Notes under the pieces: model-generated
Told to the model about the DNA's origin: nothing
The model's input: only the letters and a program-made list of their open reading frames with translations
Database searches by the model: none
Assembly: GCF_018918265.1 (NCBI RefSeq)
Contig: NZ_JAHLQC010000004.1
Location: forward strand, 62,001 to 126,000
Length of the DNA stretch: 64,000 bases
DNA from: Falcatimonas sp. MSJ-15
GTDB lineage: Bacteria; Bacillota; Clostridia; Lachnospirales; Lachnospiraceae
Reading direction: 5' to 3'
Part shown: in pieces, positions 8,661-17,168 of the stretch
How the letters are laid out: each line of letters begins with the position of its first letter
Position numbering within the stretch: the first letter of the stretch is position 1
Translations under genes and position numbers: made by a program

Positions 8661-10158
8661 ATATAAATCCTCCTACACTATCAGGTGGCATTCCTATCAT
8701 TGGCAGCATAAATATAACTGCGAGATAGATAAGTCCTCTCACTTGCCATGGCAATGATATAACTTTTTGTGCCACATCTACCTTCTTTTCTTTCAGGACA
8801 CTTATTATGAATACTACTATAATGCCAATCGCTATCGCTATAAACTGAATATCCATATAGCTTATATATCCTGGATTATCTGCAAATATGCTTCCGTCAA
8901 AAAGTGGTGTCCAGTCAAACTTTGTAAACATATTCTTAAACATTATAAATGCCTGTTTTACATCTGCTGACATATCAAACAGCCAGCTTATATTAACAAG
9001 AATGAATGTTCTTATAATCTGGAATAGCACAAAACCTTTTGATTTATCATTGATATTAAGTTTCTTCTTAGCAGCTCTATATCTATCTGCCATAATACCA
9101 CTAAAGCCAATTATTATACCATTATATAATCCATATACAATATATTTGCAAGCTGCACCATGCCATATACCAACAACAATGAATACGATTATATTGGCAA
9201 TACATATTGGTAATGAACGTCCAAGTTTCTTGCCGAATTTACGTTTTGCAAACTTTTGAAATCTTCCCATCCATTTTGACAAAGTCACCGGATAAAATAC
9301 ATAATCTTTCATCCATGTTCCAAGTGTTATATGCCATCTATGCCAAAAATCTGTTATAGATTTTGCAAAATAAGGCTGTTTAAAGTTCTCAACGAGTCTT
9401 ACTCCAAATAGTTCTGATATTCCTCTTACAACATCTATTCCACCTGAGAAATCTCCATATAGCTGAAGTGAATATGCAAGAACGCCAACAATTACAAGGC
9501 CATCAAACTGTTCATATTTATTAAATATTGTATTAACATACATCGCTGCATTATCAGCAATTATCATCTTCTTAAACAGACCATATAATATAAGCACAAG
9601 AGCTTTTTCTATCTCTTCAAACTTAGCTGTATGTTTTTTGAACAATTCGTCACTAAGACTATTAAACCTGCTTATTGGTCCCTGCATTATCTGTGGAAAA
9701 TATGATACAAATAACGCAAGTTTGAATATATTTTTTTCAGCCGGAGTTCTCTTCCAGTATACATCCAGAATATATCCTGTTGACTGAAATGTATAAAATG
9801 ATATTCCAAGAGGCAGCAGCAGATTGACAAAAGAAATATTGCCGCCTGATATATTATTAATAATATCTATTGCGAAATTAGTATACTTAAGTACTGCAAG
9901 TATTCCAAAATCAACAAATAAAGCTGCAATTAGTATTTTTTTCTTATTCTTTTGTTCTGATTTTTCTATAAAAACTGCTGCAAGATATGTTACAACAGTT
10001 GTCGTTATTATAAAAATAATATTCTTTGCACCAGAAGCCAGATAGTATATGTAGCTTAATACCAGCAGCAACTGCCACTGATATTTTCTACATACTGTAT
10101 AATAGAGAAATACGCCTACCGCCACCAGTCCAATTAATTGTAGTGATGTTAGTGACAT
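8647..10158 (-). CDS. MBOAT-family O-acyltransferase (DltB/AlgI-like)
   Basis: 503 residues with about ten membrane segments. Family landmarks are LLLPLGISFYTFQSTGYILDVY, the FSGGIDVVRG region, NFKQPYFAKSITDFWHRWHITLGTWMKDYVFYP split over the mid-protein, and the catalytic-histidine segment GIWHGAACKYIVYG. Such enzymes accept an acyl or aminoacyl group from a cytoplasmic thioester carrier and pass it through the membrane. Placement between the carrier protein (9 bases upstream) and the SGNH protein (14-base overlap) repeats the dltB position. The specific cargo depends on the ligase and PLP enzyme upstream. Confidence 0.9.
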   Translation of the reverse strand: MSLTSLQLIGLVAVGVFLYYTVCRKYQWQLLLVLSYIYYLASGAKNIIFIITTTVVTYLAAVFIEKSEQKNKKKILIAALFVDFGILAVLKYTNFAIDIINNISGGNISFVNLLLPLGISFYTFQSTGYILDVYWKRTPAEKNIFKLALFVSYFPQIMQGPISRFNSLSDELFKKHTAKFEEIEKALVLILYGLFKKMIIADNAAMYVNTIFNKYEQFDGLVIVGVLAYSLQLYGDFSGGIDVVRGISELFGVRLVENFKQPYFAKSITDFWHRWHITLGTWMKDYVFYPVTLSKWMGRFQKFAKRKFGKKLGRSLPICIANIIVFIVVGIWHGAACKYIVYGLYNGIIIGFSGIMADRYRAAKKKLNINDKSKGFVLFQIIRTFILVNISWLFDMSADVKQAFIMFKNMFTKFDWTPLFDGSIFADNPGYISYMDIQFIAIAIGIIVVFIISVLKEKKVDVAQKVISLPWQVRGLIYLAVIFMLPMIGMPPDSVGGFIYAQF

Positions 10159-10167
10159 AATATTCTC

Positions 10168-10395
10168 CTATGCTTCTTTTAATCTTTCAATCATACTCCA
10201 TAATGCTCCTGCTGAATTGAAGTTCTCAGGAATAATCTCTGCTGGTGTTATTGTAACGTCAAATTCGTCCTGAATCTCACTTACTATTGATAATATTGCA
10301 AATGAATCCAATATACCATCATCAATTAAAGTCTCACATGTTTCATAATCTGCATCAGGACAGATCTCCTCTAAAATTTCAATTAATTTATCCAT
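10168..10395 (-). CDS. acyl carrier protein, DltC-like
   Basis: 75 residues, the size of a stand-alone carrier protein. The phosphopantetheine site is Ser31 in DDGILDSFAIL, which has the DSF form of DltC instead of the DSL form of fatty-acid ACPs. Helices II-III (ILSIVSEIQDEFDVTITPAEI) are acidic as expected for partner docking. Two bases separate it from the PLP enzyme gene. It should hold an aminoacyl thioester made by the DltA-like ligase, for processing by the PLP enzyme and transfer by the MBOAT protein. The cargo is inference. Confidence 0.85.
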   Translation of the reverse strand: MDKLIEILEEICPDADYETCETLIDDGILDSFAILSIVSEIQDEFDVTITPAEIIPENFNSAGALWSMIERLKEA

Positions 10396-10396
10396 C

Positions 10397-11584
10397 TTAA
10401 TTCTCCTTTAAATAATTTAATCTATTAGTTTCAAACTCGTCTCTGACAAGCTCTAATCCTCTCTTTTTTGAATAAAAATATATAGCCGGCATATTTCTGC
10501 TTAAAAACATATATATTCCTTCTGTAACTGAATAAGCCCCCGTTTTATCAAATACAATTATATCCCCAATCTTTGGTTCTGTAAGTGGCATATTACGAAG
10601 AATAACATCTGCAACTGTGCATAACGAACCACATACCGTATATTTTTCATCTATATCAGTATTATCTATTGCCTGTCCATTCTTATATTGTGTATAGAAC
10701 ATCTGCTTCATAGCCATTGTCTGACCATAATAATTAAGATGATTAATACCACCATCAACTATACAATAGTTATTCTGTCTGTTTTTTTTTATATCAGCAA
10801 TTGAAGTTACATAAGAACCACATTCTGCTGCTATATATCTTCCCATCTCAAATACAAGTTCACCGTCAAATTCCATATTTGCAACTGAACCTTTAATAGC
10901 CGGAATCATCTTATCGCTTATATCTTTATCGTTAACGAAGTATGGCACAAAAAGTCCCGGACCATATTCTATCTTGTTAATTTTGACTCCATGCTCATCT
11001 CTTAATGTCTTATATATACCATCAAGATACTCAAGTTCTGCAACTACATCTTCTGTCTTCTTCTTCTGCGTTCCAGAATATAATTGAATTCCTGCAAGAA
11101 TCATATGGCTGTCTGTTTTAAGTCTGTCTGAAAAATTATATAATACTTCTTCATCAACGCCAAACTGATTGCCACTTGTAATTCTTATAAGCACTTTTAT
11201 TATCTTATTATGCTTTCTTGTAAGCTTCTGTAAAAGTTCAAAGTGTGCAATTGACTCAATTGTAAATATTGTAATTCCATCGCAGATTGCTTCCTCAATA
11301 TCGCTATATTCTTTATTAACTCCTGATATGACTATCTTTGATACATCAATACCTGCTCTTTTACATATCTTATGTTCTCCTGGTGAACATACTTCAAAAT
11401 ATGGCACTAAATCTTCAATCTCTTTAATAATAAATGGATTGGCTTTCATAGCATAACACAATTTTGCTGTATGTTCAAATGTGTTTTTAAGTTTAGAGAC
11501 ATTGTCTCTTAATACATCTGTATCAAATACAAATGCCGGTGTAGTTTTTTCTTTTCCAAATTCAGCAATTACTCTTTCATCCAT
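10397..11584 (-). CDS. fold-type III PLP-dependent amino-acid decarboxylase (DAP/ornithine decarboxylase-like, possibly BtrK-like)
   Basis: 395 residues. The N-terminal TIM barrel carries the PLP lysine in CYAMKANP (Lys47), followed by FEVCSPGE, the GNQFGVD strand and the phosphate-binding region around GELVFEMGRYI. The C-terminal beta domain has VDGGINHL and the active-site cysteine motif CGSLCTVADV, as in meso-DAP and ornithine decarboxylases. It is not a lysA in a lysine operon: it sits between a DltA-like ligase (5 bases) and a carrier protein (2 bases). Related enzymes (BtrK in butirosin, exosortase-A-associated decarboxylases) act on carrier-bound amino acids. Decarboxylation of a tethered amino acid is my inference; racemisation is the alternative. 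Confidence 0.8.
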   Translation of the reverse strand: MDERVIAEFGKEKTTPAFVFDTDVLRDNVSKLKNTFEHTAKLCYAMKANPFIIKEIEDLVPYFEVCSPGEHKICKRAGIDVSKIVISGVNKEYSDIEEAICDGITIFTIESIAHFELLQKLTRKHNKIIKVLIRITSGNQFGVDEEVLYNFSDRLKTDSHMILAGIQLYSGTQKKKTEDVVAELEYLDGIYKTLRDEHGVKINKIEYGPGLFVPYFVNDKDISDKMIPAIKGSVANMEFDGELVFEMGRYIAAECGSYVTSIADIKKNRQNNYCIVDGGINHLNYYGQTMAMKQMFYTQYKNGQAIDNTDIDEKYTVCGSLCTVADVILRNMPLTEPKIGDIIVFDKTGAYSVTEGIYMFLSRNMPAIYFYSKKRGLELVRDEFETNRLNYLKEN

Positions 11585-11589
11585 CTTAT

Positions 11590-13092
11590 CTAATCCCCCA
11601 ATTTTAATAATTCATTTCTGTCAATCTTTCCATTCTTAGTAAGTGGAAATTCTTCAACTGCATGCATCTTAATTGGCACCATATATGCCGGAAGCTTAGC
11701 TCGCAAAGCTCTTTTTACTTCTTTTACTTGTGCTTCCCCTTTATAATATGCAACTATATTATTAATATCTTTGTTAAAGATACAGCATGCTCTCTCAACG
11801 TTCTCAACCGACTCCATCGCATTCTCAATCTCACCAAGTTCTATTCTGTGTCCCATATGTTTTATCTGAAAATCTATACGACCTTTGTAATATAAAAGTC
11901 CATCTTCTCCATAATATGCAAGATCACCTGTTCTATACATAAGCTCATTATATGCTTTGTTAAGTGGATTATTGACAAAAGCTTTCTTAGTCTGTACTTC
12001 ATTATTATAATATCCAAGAGAAAGACACTGTCCAAGAACGCATATCTCTCCGTCTGCACCTGCTTGTGTAACCAGATTATCATCTTCATCAAGAAGAATT
12101 ACCTTCTCATTAGGGAATGGCTTTCCGATTGGAATATTCTTATTGTCATCAATCTCATCAACAATATGATATGTGCAATTACATGTAACTTCTGTTGGTC
12201 CATATACGTTGACATACATAGCATCAGGAATATATTCTTTCCATATTTTTAACTGTTTTATAGGCATTACTTCGCCGGAAAAAATCACTTTATTAATCTT
12301 ATCCGGAACTTTGTATGTAAATCCTTTTAGAGTTGATATAATACAAAGTGCTGATACAGCCCATATAAGCGTTGTTATGTTCTTATCTATAAGATAATCC
12401 ATAAGTTCCATAGGAAATGAAAACTTTTTCTTTGGTATTATAGCCATTGTTGCACCTGTATATATTGTTGAATATATATCTTTTACAGATACATCAAAAT
12501 CAAATGGAGCCTGATTACCAATAATATCATTCTCTGTTATATTAAAAAGTTCAGTAAAATATGTTATAAAATCAATTACTGATGCATGTCCAACAACAAC
12601 ACCTTTTGGAATCCCTGTTGAACCTGATGTAAAATTGCAATACAAAGGACTAAGTGCATTATGTCTAGTTCTAATACTATTAATAAATTCTTCATCTATC
12701 TCCCCTGTTGCTATATCTTCACTAAGAATATAATCACCTGTATATCCAGCCTTTTCAAGTTTTGCTACATATACCTGTGATGTCAGCATCTTGTTAACAT
12801 CAAGCGTTGCTAATATGCTCTCAATTCTTGTAAGAGGATGTGCTATATCTACTATTGTATAGAAACTTCCTGCATATATTGTACCAAACATCCATATAAG
12901 CGTATCCACACTCTTATCCATATATATTGGAACAGCTTTGCCACTAACAAATTCATTTTTTATCGCCGTAGCAGCCTGCTTAGCTTTTATCACAAAATCT
13001 TTATATGTTATCTGTGTATTTTCATCTTCAAAAAGTATCTTGTCAGGATTTCTATCAGCTGACTTTTCAAGCATTTCTAAAACATTATTCAC
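11590..13092 (-). CDS. DltA-like amino-acid:carrier-protein ligase (AMP-forming)
   Basis: About 500 residues of the ANL superfamily. Motifs (counted from GTG 13092): phosphate loop TSGSTGIPKG 155-164, QAPFDFDVSVKDIY near 194-207, NVYGPTE 295-301, YRTGD and the C-terminal lysine in LTKNGKIDR. Overall it follows DltA closely, but the DltA signature FCGE is here FSGE, with Ser272 at the place of the cysteine linked to D-Ala choice. An upstream TTG at 13107 is also open; GTG 13092 is preferred because GGTGG lies 8 bases before it and the product then starts like DltA. It leads the dlt-like operon and should load an amino acid on the carrier. Confidence 0.85.
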   Translation of the reverse strand: MNNVLEMLEKSADRNPDKILFEDENTQITYKDFVIKAKQAATAIKNEFVSGKAVPIYMDKSVDTLIWMFGTIYAGSFYTIVDIAHPLTRIESILATLDVNKMLTSQVYVAKLEKAGYTGDYILSEDIATGEIDEEFINSIRTRHNALSPLYCNFTSGSTGIPKGVVVGHASVIDFITYFTELFNITENDIIGNQAPFDFDVSVKDIYSTIYTGATMAIIPKKKFSFPMELMDYLIDKNITTLIWAVSALCIISTLKGFTYKVPDKINKVIFSGEVMPIKQLKIWKEYIPDAMYVNVYGPTEVTCNCTYHIVDEIDDNKNIPIGKPFPNEKVILLDEDDNLVTQAGADGEICVLGQCLSLGYYNNEVQTKKAFVNNPLNKAYNELMYRTGDLAYYGEDGLLYYKGRIDFQIKHMGHRIELGEIENAMESVENVERACCIFNKDINNIVAYYKGEAQVKEVKRALRAKLPAYMVPIKMHAVEEFPLTKNGKIDRNELLKLGD

Positions 13093-13107
13093 AATTATTA
13101 CCACCAA

Positions 13108-13281
13108 TCCTCTTTTTTCTTAAAGTAGTATAACATATATTCCGCAGTTTTGACTCTACTTTTATTTAATTTTTTCTTAATTTTTCTTTACAAAAGTTGT
13201 ATAATTTAAGTGAGTGAGTATTTTTTTGTCCGGAATTATCAAAAAATACTTATCTCTTACACTTTTTAGGAGGATAACAAT
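13108..13281. promoter_or_regulatory. divergent promoter region between dlt-like operon and deacetylase
   Basis: This AT-rich gap must drive both the leftward dlt-like operon and the rightward deacetylase. A TATAAT is visible on the plus strand at 13200-13205 and a TATACT on the minus strand at 13132-13127, each without a convincing -35 box. AGGAGG at 13268-13273 is the deacetylase ribosome site. Confidence 0.4.
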
Positions 13282-14088
13282 ATGATAAATGTATACAAAT
13301 GTTTCCCTGATGGCAAATTCAAAGTTCTTACAATGAGCTATGATGATGGCAAACACGCCGACCGCCGTCTTGTCAAAATCTTTAATGACAATGGTATTAA
13401 AGGAACTTTTAATGTAAATTATGGCATGGAAGGTGATCCTATACGAATTCCTCAATCCGAATATGAAGAACTATACAAGGGTCATGAGATTGCTTGCCAT
13501 ACTCTTACACATCCAACAATAGCAAGATGTCCACTTGAACAAGCTACTGTCCAGATATTTGAAGATAGAAAAGGGCTTGAAAAAGTAACCGGAAGAATGA
13601 TTCGTGGAATGGCTTATCCTAATGGTTCTTATAGTGATGATGTCAAAACTCTTCTCAGACTTCATGGCATAAAATATGCAAGAATAGTTGGTAATAGTGA
13701 CAGCTTTGATCTTCCTACTGATTTTTATGAATGGAAAGCAACCTGCCATCACAATCATAACTTATTACAATTAGGTGATGAATTTGCTGCTCTTACCAAA
13801 AAACAGTACTTATATATGATGTATGTATGGGGACACAGCTATGAATTTGACAGAGATAATAATTGGGAAGTAATGGAAGAATTCTGTAAGCGACTTGGTC
13901 ACAGAGATGATATCTGGTATGCTACTAATATAGAGATTGTTGAATACTTTGAAGTTCTTGACAGACTTGAATTCTCAGCAGATGCAAGTATATGCTATAA
14001 TCCATCAGCTAAAAGTGCCTGGTTAAGTATCAATAATGCTGAGAAGATTGTTGAAGTAAAAGGTGGCGAAACAGTAAAACTTTTTTAA
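13282..14088 (+). CDS. NodB-homology polysaccharide deacetylase (CE4 family)
   Basis: 268 residues without a signal peptide. The NodB domain shows MSYDDG (metal-binding and catalytic Asp pair) near residue 18-23, the metal-binding H-x3-H in HTLTHP near 75, and YPNGSY near 113. CE4 enzymes remove acetyl groups from GlcNAc polymers, xylan or related glycans; a cytoplasmic form could act on imported oligosaccharides. It has a strong AGGAGG site, is one of few plus-strand genes, and converges on the kdu operon across a shared terminator. A role in pectin or xylan oligomer use is suggested by location only. Confidence 0.8.
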   Translation: MINVYKCFPDGKFKVLTMSYDDGKHADRRLVKIFNDNGIKGTFNVNYGMEGDPIRIPQSEYEELYKGHEIACHTLTHPTIARCPLEQATVQIFEDRKGLEKVTGRMIRGMAYPNGSYSDDVKTLLRLHGIKYARIVGNSDSFDLPTDFYEWKATCHHNHNLLQLGDEFAALTKKQYLYMMYVWGHSYEFDRDNNWEVMEEFCKRLGHRDDIWYATNIEIVEYFEVLDRLEFSADASICYNPSAKSAWLSINNAEKIVEVKGGETVKLF

Positions 14089-14271
14089 AAGTTAATTATC
14101 TATATAATAGTATATTCATTTCTACATACTATTACCTCAATGGATAGATATTGCTGAATTTTCGCATATCATTACACTAATAGATAAATATTCTTATATA
14201 TGAAGGCATTTATGCAAACAATACATTAAAAACTTTTATATAAAGAATCTATTAAGAACATTTATATAAAC

Positions 14272-14315
14272 AAATCCCAGGAATAATATCAATAGACACC
14301 ATTCCTGGGATTTTT
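14272..14315. terminator. bidirectional rho-independent terminator
   Basis: Stem AAATCCCAGGAAT / ATTCCTGGGATTT (13 bp) with a 16-base loop and T/A runs on both sides, between the converging deacetylase and kduD genes. It can serve both. Plus-strand sequence continues TTTTTATAA. Confidence 0.85.
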
Positions 14316-14370
14316 ATAATCACAAATTCTACTTTTTAATGTTTGTAATAATTAACAACTTAATTATTAA

Positions 14371-15168
14371 TTATTTAGGCTGTTTTCCGATGTATGCAAG
14401 GATACCACCATCAACGTAAAGAATATGTCCATTAACAGCATCTGATGCACTTGATGCAAGGAAGATAGCTGGTCCTGTTAATTCTTCCGGTTTTAACCAT
14501 CTTGCAGCTGGAGTCTTAGCGATGATAAACTGATCAAATGGATGTCTTGAACCATCTGGCTGAATCTCTCTAAGTGGAGCTGTCTGTGGTGTCTCAATGT
14601 ATCCAGGTCCAATACCATTACACTGAATATTATATTCACCATATTCTGAACAGATATTCTTTGTTAACATCTTAAGACCACCCTTAGCAGCAGCATAAGC
14701 TGATACTGTCTCACGTCCTAATTCTGACATCATTGAACAGATGTTAATGATCTTTCCGCCACCTTTTTTGATCATAGCTGGGATAACTGCTTTTGATACG
14801 ATGAAAGGTGCATTTAAGTCAACATCGATAACCTGTCTGAATTCTGCTGCTGTCATATCGCACATTGGAATTCTCTTAATGATACCTGCGTTGTTAACTA
14901 AGATATCAATAGTACCAACTTCTTTTTCAATTGTAGCAACTAATTCATTAACAGCATCTTCATTAGTAACGTCGCATACATAACCATGTGCTTCGATTCC
15001 TAATTCTTTGTATGCTGCAATACCCTTATCTACTAATTCCTGTTTAATGTCGTTGAAACAAATTGTTGCGCCTGCCTGAGCATAAGCTGATGCGATAGCA
15101 AAACCGATACCATATGAAGCACCTGTTACTAAAGCAACTTTTCCTTCAAGTGAAAAACTAACTGCCAT
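14371..15168 (-). CDS. kduD: 2-dehydro-3-deoxy-D-gluconate 5-dehydrogenase
   Basis: 265-residue short-chain dehydrogenase. The cofactor loop TGASYGIG is at 15-22, NNAGIIKR follows the fourth strand, and the catalytic tyrosine-lysine pair is in YAAAKGG. The segment PQTAPLRE and the C-terminus VDGGILAY match KduD, which reduces 2,5-diketo-3-deoxygluconate to 2-keto-3-deoxygluconate with NAD(P)H in pectin/uronate breakdown. Adjacent kduI supplies its substrate. Gluconate 5-dehydrogenase is the close alternative, but the kduI neighbour decides. A 181-base gap separates it from kduI, so it may have some independent expression. Confidence 0.92.
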   Translation of the reverse strand: MAVSFSLEGKVALVTGASYGIGFAIASAYAQAGATICFNDIKQELVDKGIAAYKELGIEAHGYVCDVTNEDAVNELVATIEKEVGTIDILVNNAGIIKRIPMCDMTAAEFRQVIDVDLNAPFIVSKAVIPAMIKKGGGKIINICSMMSELGRETVSAYAAAKGGLKMLTKNICSEYGEYNIQCNGIGPGYIETPQTAPLREIQPDGSRHPFDQFIIAKTPAARWLKPEELTGPAIFLASSASDAVNGHILYVDGGILAYIGKQPK

Positions 15169-15349
15169 TTTTCTAATCTCCTTTAAATAAATATATTTAC
15201 TAACAACTAGATATTATGATTATATATAACTTCATATAGCTATTATCTTACAATATGTATATAACCACAATGTCAATATCACATCTACAATGTGTATTAT
15301 AAGCTGTTATTATCATGTTATCTTATTAATGAATATAATAGATTCCTAA

Positions 15350-16192
15350 TTATCTTAAATCTTTCATATCTACATCATCCATATCATCGAAATCCTGGTT
15401 TTCACCAACCATGCCCCAGATAAATGTATAAGCATGTGTTGCTGAAGCTGAATGAATTGACCAGCTAGGTGAGATTACAGCTTCTTCATTTCTCATAATG
15501 ATATGTCTTGTCTCTGTAGGTTCGCCCATATAATGGAATACTACATCGTTCTCTGGCACTTCGAAATAAAGATATACTTCCATTCTTCTGTCATGTGTAT
15601 GACATGGCATTGTGTTCCATACGCTGCCTGGTTCAAGTGCTGTCATACCCATCTCTAACTGACAGCTCTCTACCTGTCCTGGTAATATGTATTTTCTGAT
15701 AACTCTGTGGTTAGCATTCTCAAGTGTACCTAATTCTTTTTTGTTTTCCGGAAGAATATCTCTTTCAGGATTAATGAATACTGTTGGATATGTCTTATGT
15801 GCCGGTGCACTGTTAAAATAGAACTTAGCTGGATTCTTAGGATCTGCACTTGCAAATGTGATCTCTTTTGAACCCATTCCAATATACATACCATCTTTGT
15901 ATTCGAATTCATATGCCTTTCCATCAACTGTTACAGTACCTTTACCACCAATGTTGATGATTCCCATTTCTCTTCTCTCAAGGAAATATTTTGCTCTTAA
16001 TTCATCACCTGCTTCAAGTTTTAAAACTTTGCTTACAGGAGTTGCTGCACCAACAATAATTCTGTCAATCTGGCTATATACTGTTTTAATTGCATCTTCT
16101 ACGAATACATCCTGAATAAGAAAATCATTTCTTAATCTGTCTGTATCATATAATTTTACGTCTCTTGGATTTGCTCCTGGTCTTACTTCCAT
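15350..16192 (-). CDS. kduI: 5-dehydro-4-deoxy-D-glucuronate isomerase
   Basis: 280 residues, full length for KduI. It is a bicupin metal enzyme; the metal site is visible as HTHDRRMEVYLYF with downstream glutamate and histidine in SWSIHS. KduI converts 4-deoxy-L-threo-5-hexosulose uronate, the product of unsaturated pectin oligomers, into 2,5-diketo-3-deoxygluconate. It lies between the IclR regulator (upstream) and kduD (downstream), all leftward. A weak inverted repeat (TAACaCCGCT..AGCGTTA, 16220-16240) in the 73-base upstream gap could be an operator or a processing hairpin. Confidence 0.95.
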   Translation of the reverse strand: MEVRPGANPRDVKLYDTDRLRNDFLIQDVFVEDAIKTVYSQIDRIIVGAATPVSKVLKLEAGDELRAKYFLERREMGIINIGGKGTVTVDGKAYEFEYKDGMYIGMGSKEITFASADPKNPAKFYFNSAPAHKTYPTVFINPERDILPENKKELGTLENANHRVIRKYILPGQVESCQLEMGMTALEPGSVWNTMPCHTHDRRMEVYLYFEVPENDVVFHYMGEPTETRHIIMRNEEAVISPSWSIHSASATHAYTFIWGMVGENQDFDDMDDVDMKDLR

Positions 16193-16265
16193 AGTTATTC
16201 TCCTTTTAAATATAATCTATAACACCGCTATTAAGCGTTATGTTCATCTTAAGACAAAGTATATT

Positions 16266-17030
16266 CTATCTTACAAAATAACCAAGCTTCTCTGAAATCA
16301 TCCTGGCATATTTAACAACAAGACTTCCTATCTCTTCATCACGTTCCTTCGATATGACAGTTGAAGGACCTGCGACACTTATAGTCGCTGTAATCTTGTC
16401 TCTATAATCATATACCGGAGCCGCTATACACCTTATTCCAACATCATGTTCTTCATCATCAATTGTCCATCCTCTACTCTTTGACTGCCTAATCTCTTTA
16501 AGAACTTCTTCTGGTGTCATCTTAGTTGTATCTGTCATCTTGATAAATGTACACTCATTAAGCGTATCAAGTATGACTTTATCTGATTCATCCATAAGAA
16601 GGCTCTTACCAAGTGCTGAACAATATACAGGAATTCGCTTTCCAATCTGTGAATAGAGTCTTAGATTTCTTACAACTTCTACTTTGTCAATATATACGGC
16701 ATCACTTCCATCAAGAATTGCAAGATGGCTTGACTGACCAATTATATTAGTCAATTCAGACAGGTACGGTCTCGCTTCTGTTGTCAGTTCAATATTGCTA
16801 AGTCTCTCACTTGCAAGTTTTACAAACTGTATTCCAAGTCTGTATATCCCATCTTCTGTTTTCTCTACATATCCTCTATCCATAATGCCACCCAGAATTC
16901 TGTGGACTGTACTCTTATTAAGTGCAAGTCGCTTTGCAATCTCAGTGACTCCAAGTCCTCTGCTCTCAACTGCAAGTAATTCGAGAATATCAAATACTCT
17001 GTCAATTACCTGAACACCTTTTTCTGACAT
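16266..17030 (-). CDS. IclR-family regulator, KdgR-like
   Basis: About 255 residues. The N-terminal winged helix (VIDRVFDILELLA, then GVTEIAKRLALNKSTVHRIL as recognition region) is followed by an IclR effector domain containing SALGKSLL, DDEEHDVGIRCIAAPV and the ATISVAGP strand. ATG 17030 is chosen over an in-frame ATG 15 bases earlier because AGAGG lies 7 bases before it. Being first in the kduI-kduD unit, it most likely senses a ketodeoxygluconate-type intermediate and controls the operon, as KdgR does in enterobacteria. The ligand is inference. Confidence 0.85.
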   Translation of the reverse strand: MSEKGVQVIDRVFDILELLAVESRGLGVTEIAKRLALNKSTVHRILGGIMDRGYVEKTEDGIYRLGIQFVKLASERLSNIELTTEARPYLSELTNIIGQSSHLAILDGSDAVYIDKVEVVRNLRLYSQIGKRIPVYCSALGKSLLMDESDKVILDTLNECTFIKMTDTTKMTPEEVLKEIRQSKSRGWTIDDEEHDVGIRCIAAPVYDYRDKITATISVAGPSTVISKERDEEIGSLVVKYARMISEKLGYFVR

Positions 17031-17109
17031 ACAATTACCTCTCATCCCTGTTCCACTATGTGAAACCTTATATCATATATTATATCACTATTATATAAAA
17101 AATGCAATT

Positions 17110-17130
17110 AAAACAATTATCATTTGTTTT
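17110..17130. promoter_or_regulatory. candidate IclR/KdgR operator
   Basis: An imperfect palindrome with 7-bp arms AAAACAA and TTGTTTT separated by 7 bases, 80 bases upstream of the IclR-family start. IclR proteins bind AT-rich palindromes of this size. No second copy was identified before kduI, so this is a candidate only. Confidence 0.35.
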
Positions 17131-17168
17131 TTCTCTGCTTAATAAGTTTAAGTCATTTTAATCTTTTT

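Noticed and set aside
10397..11584. Lysine-pathway diaminopimelate decarboxylase (lysA)
   Set aside because: The fold and catalytic motifs agree, but it is locked by 2-5 base gaps between a DltA-like ligase and a carrier protein, and no lysine genes are nearby. Free DAP as substrate is not excluded.
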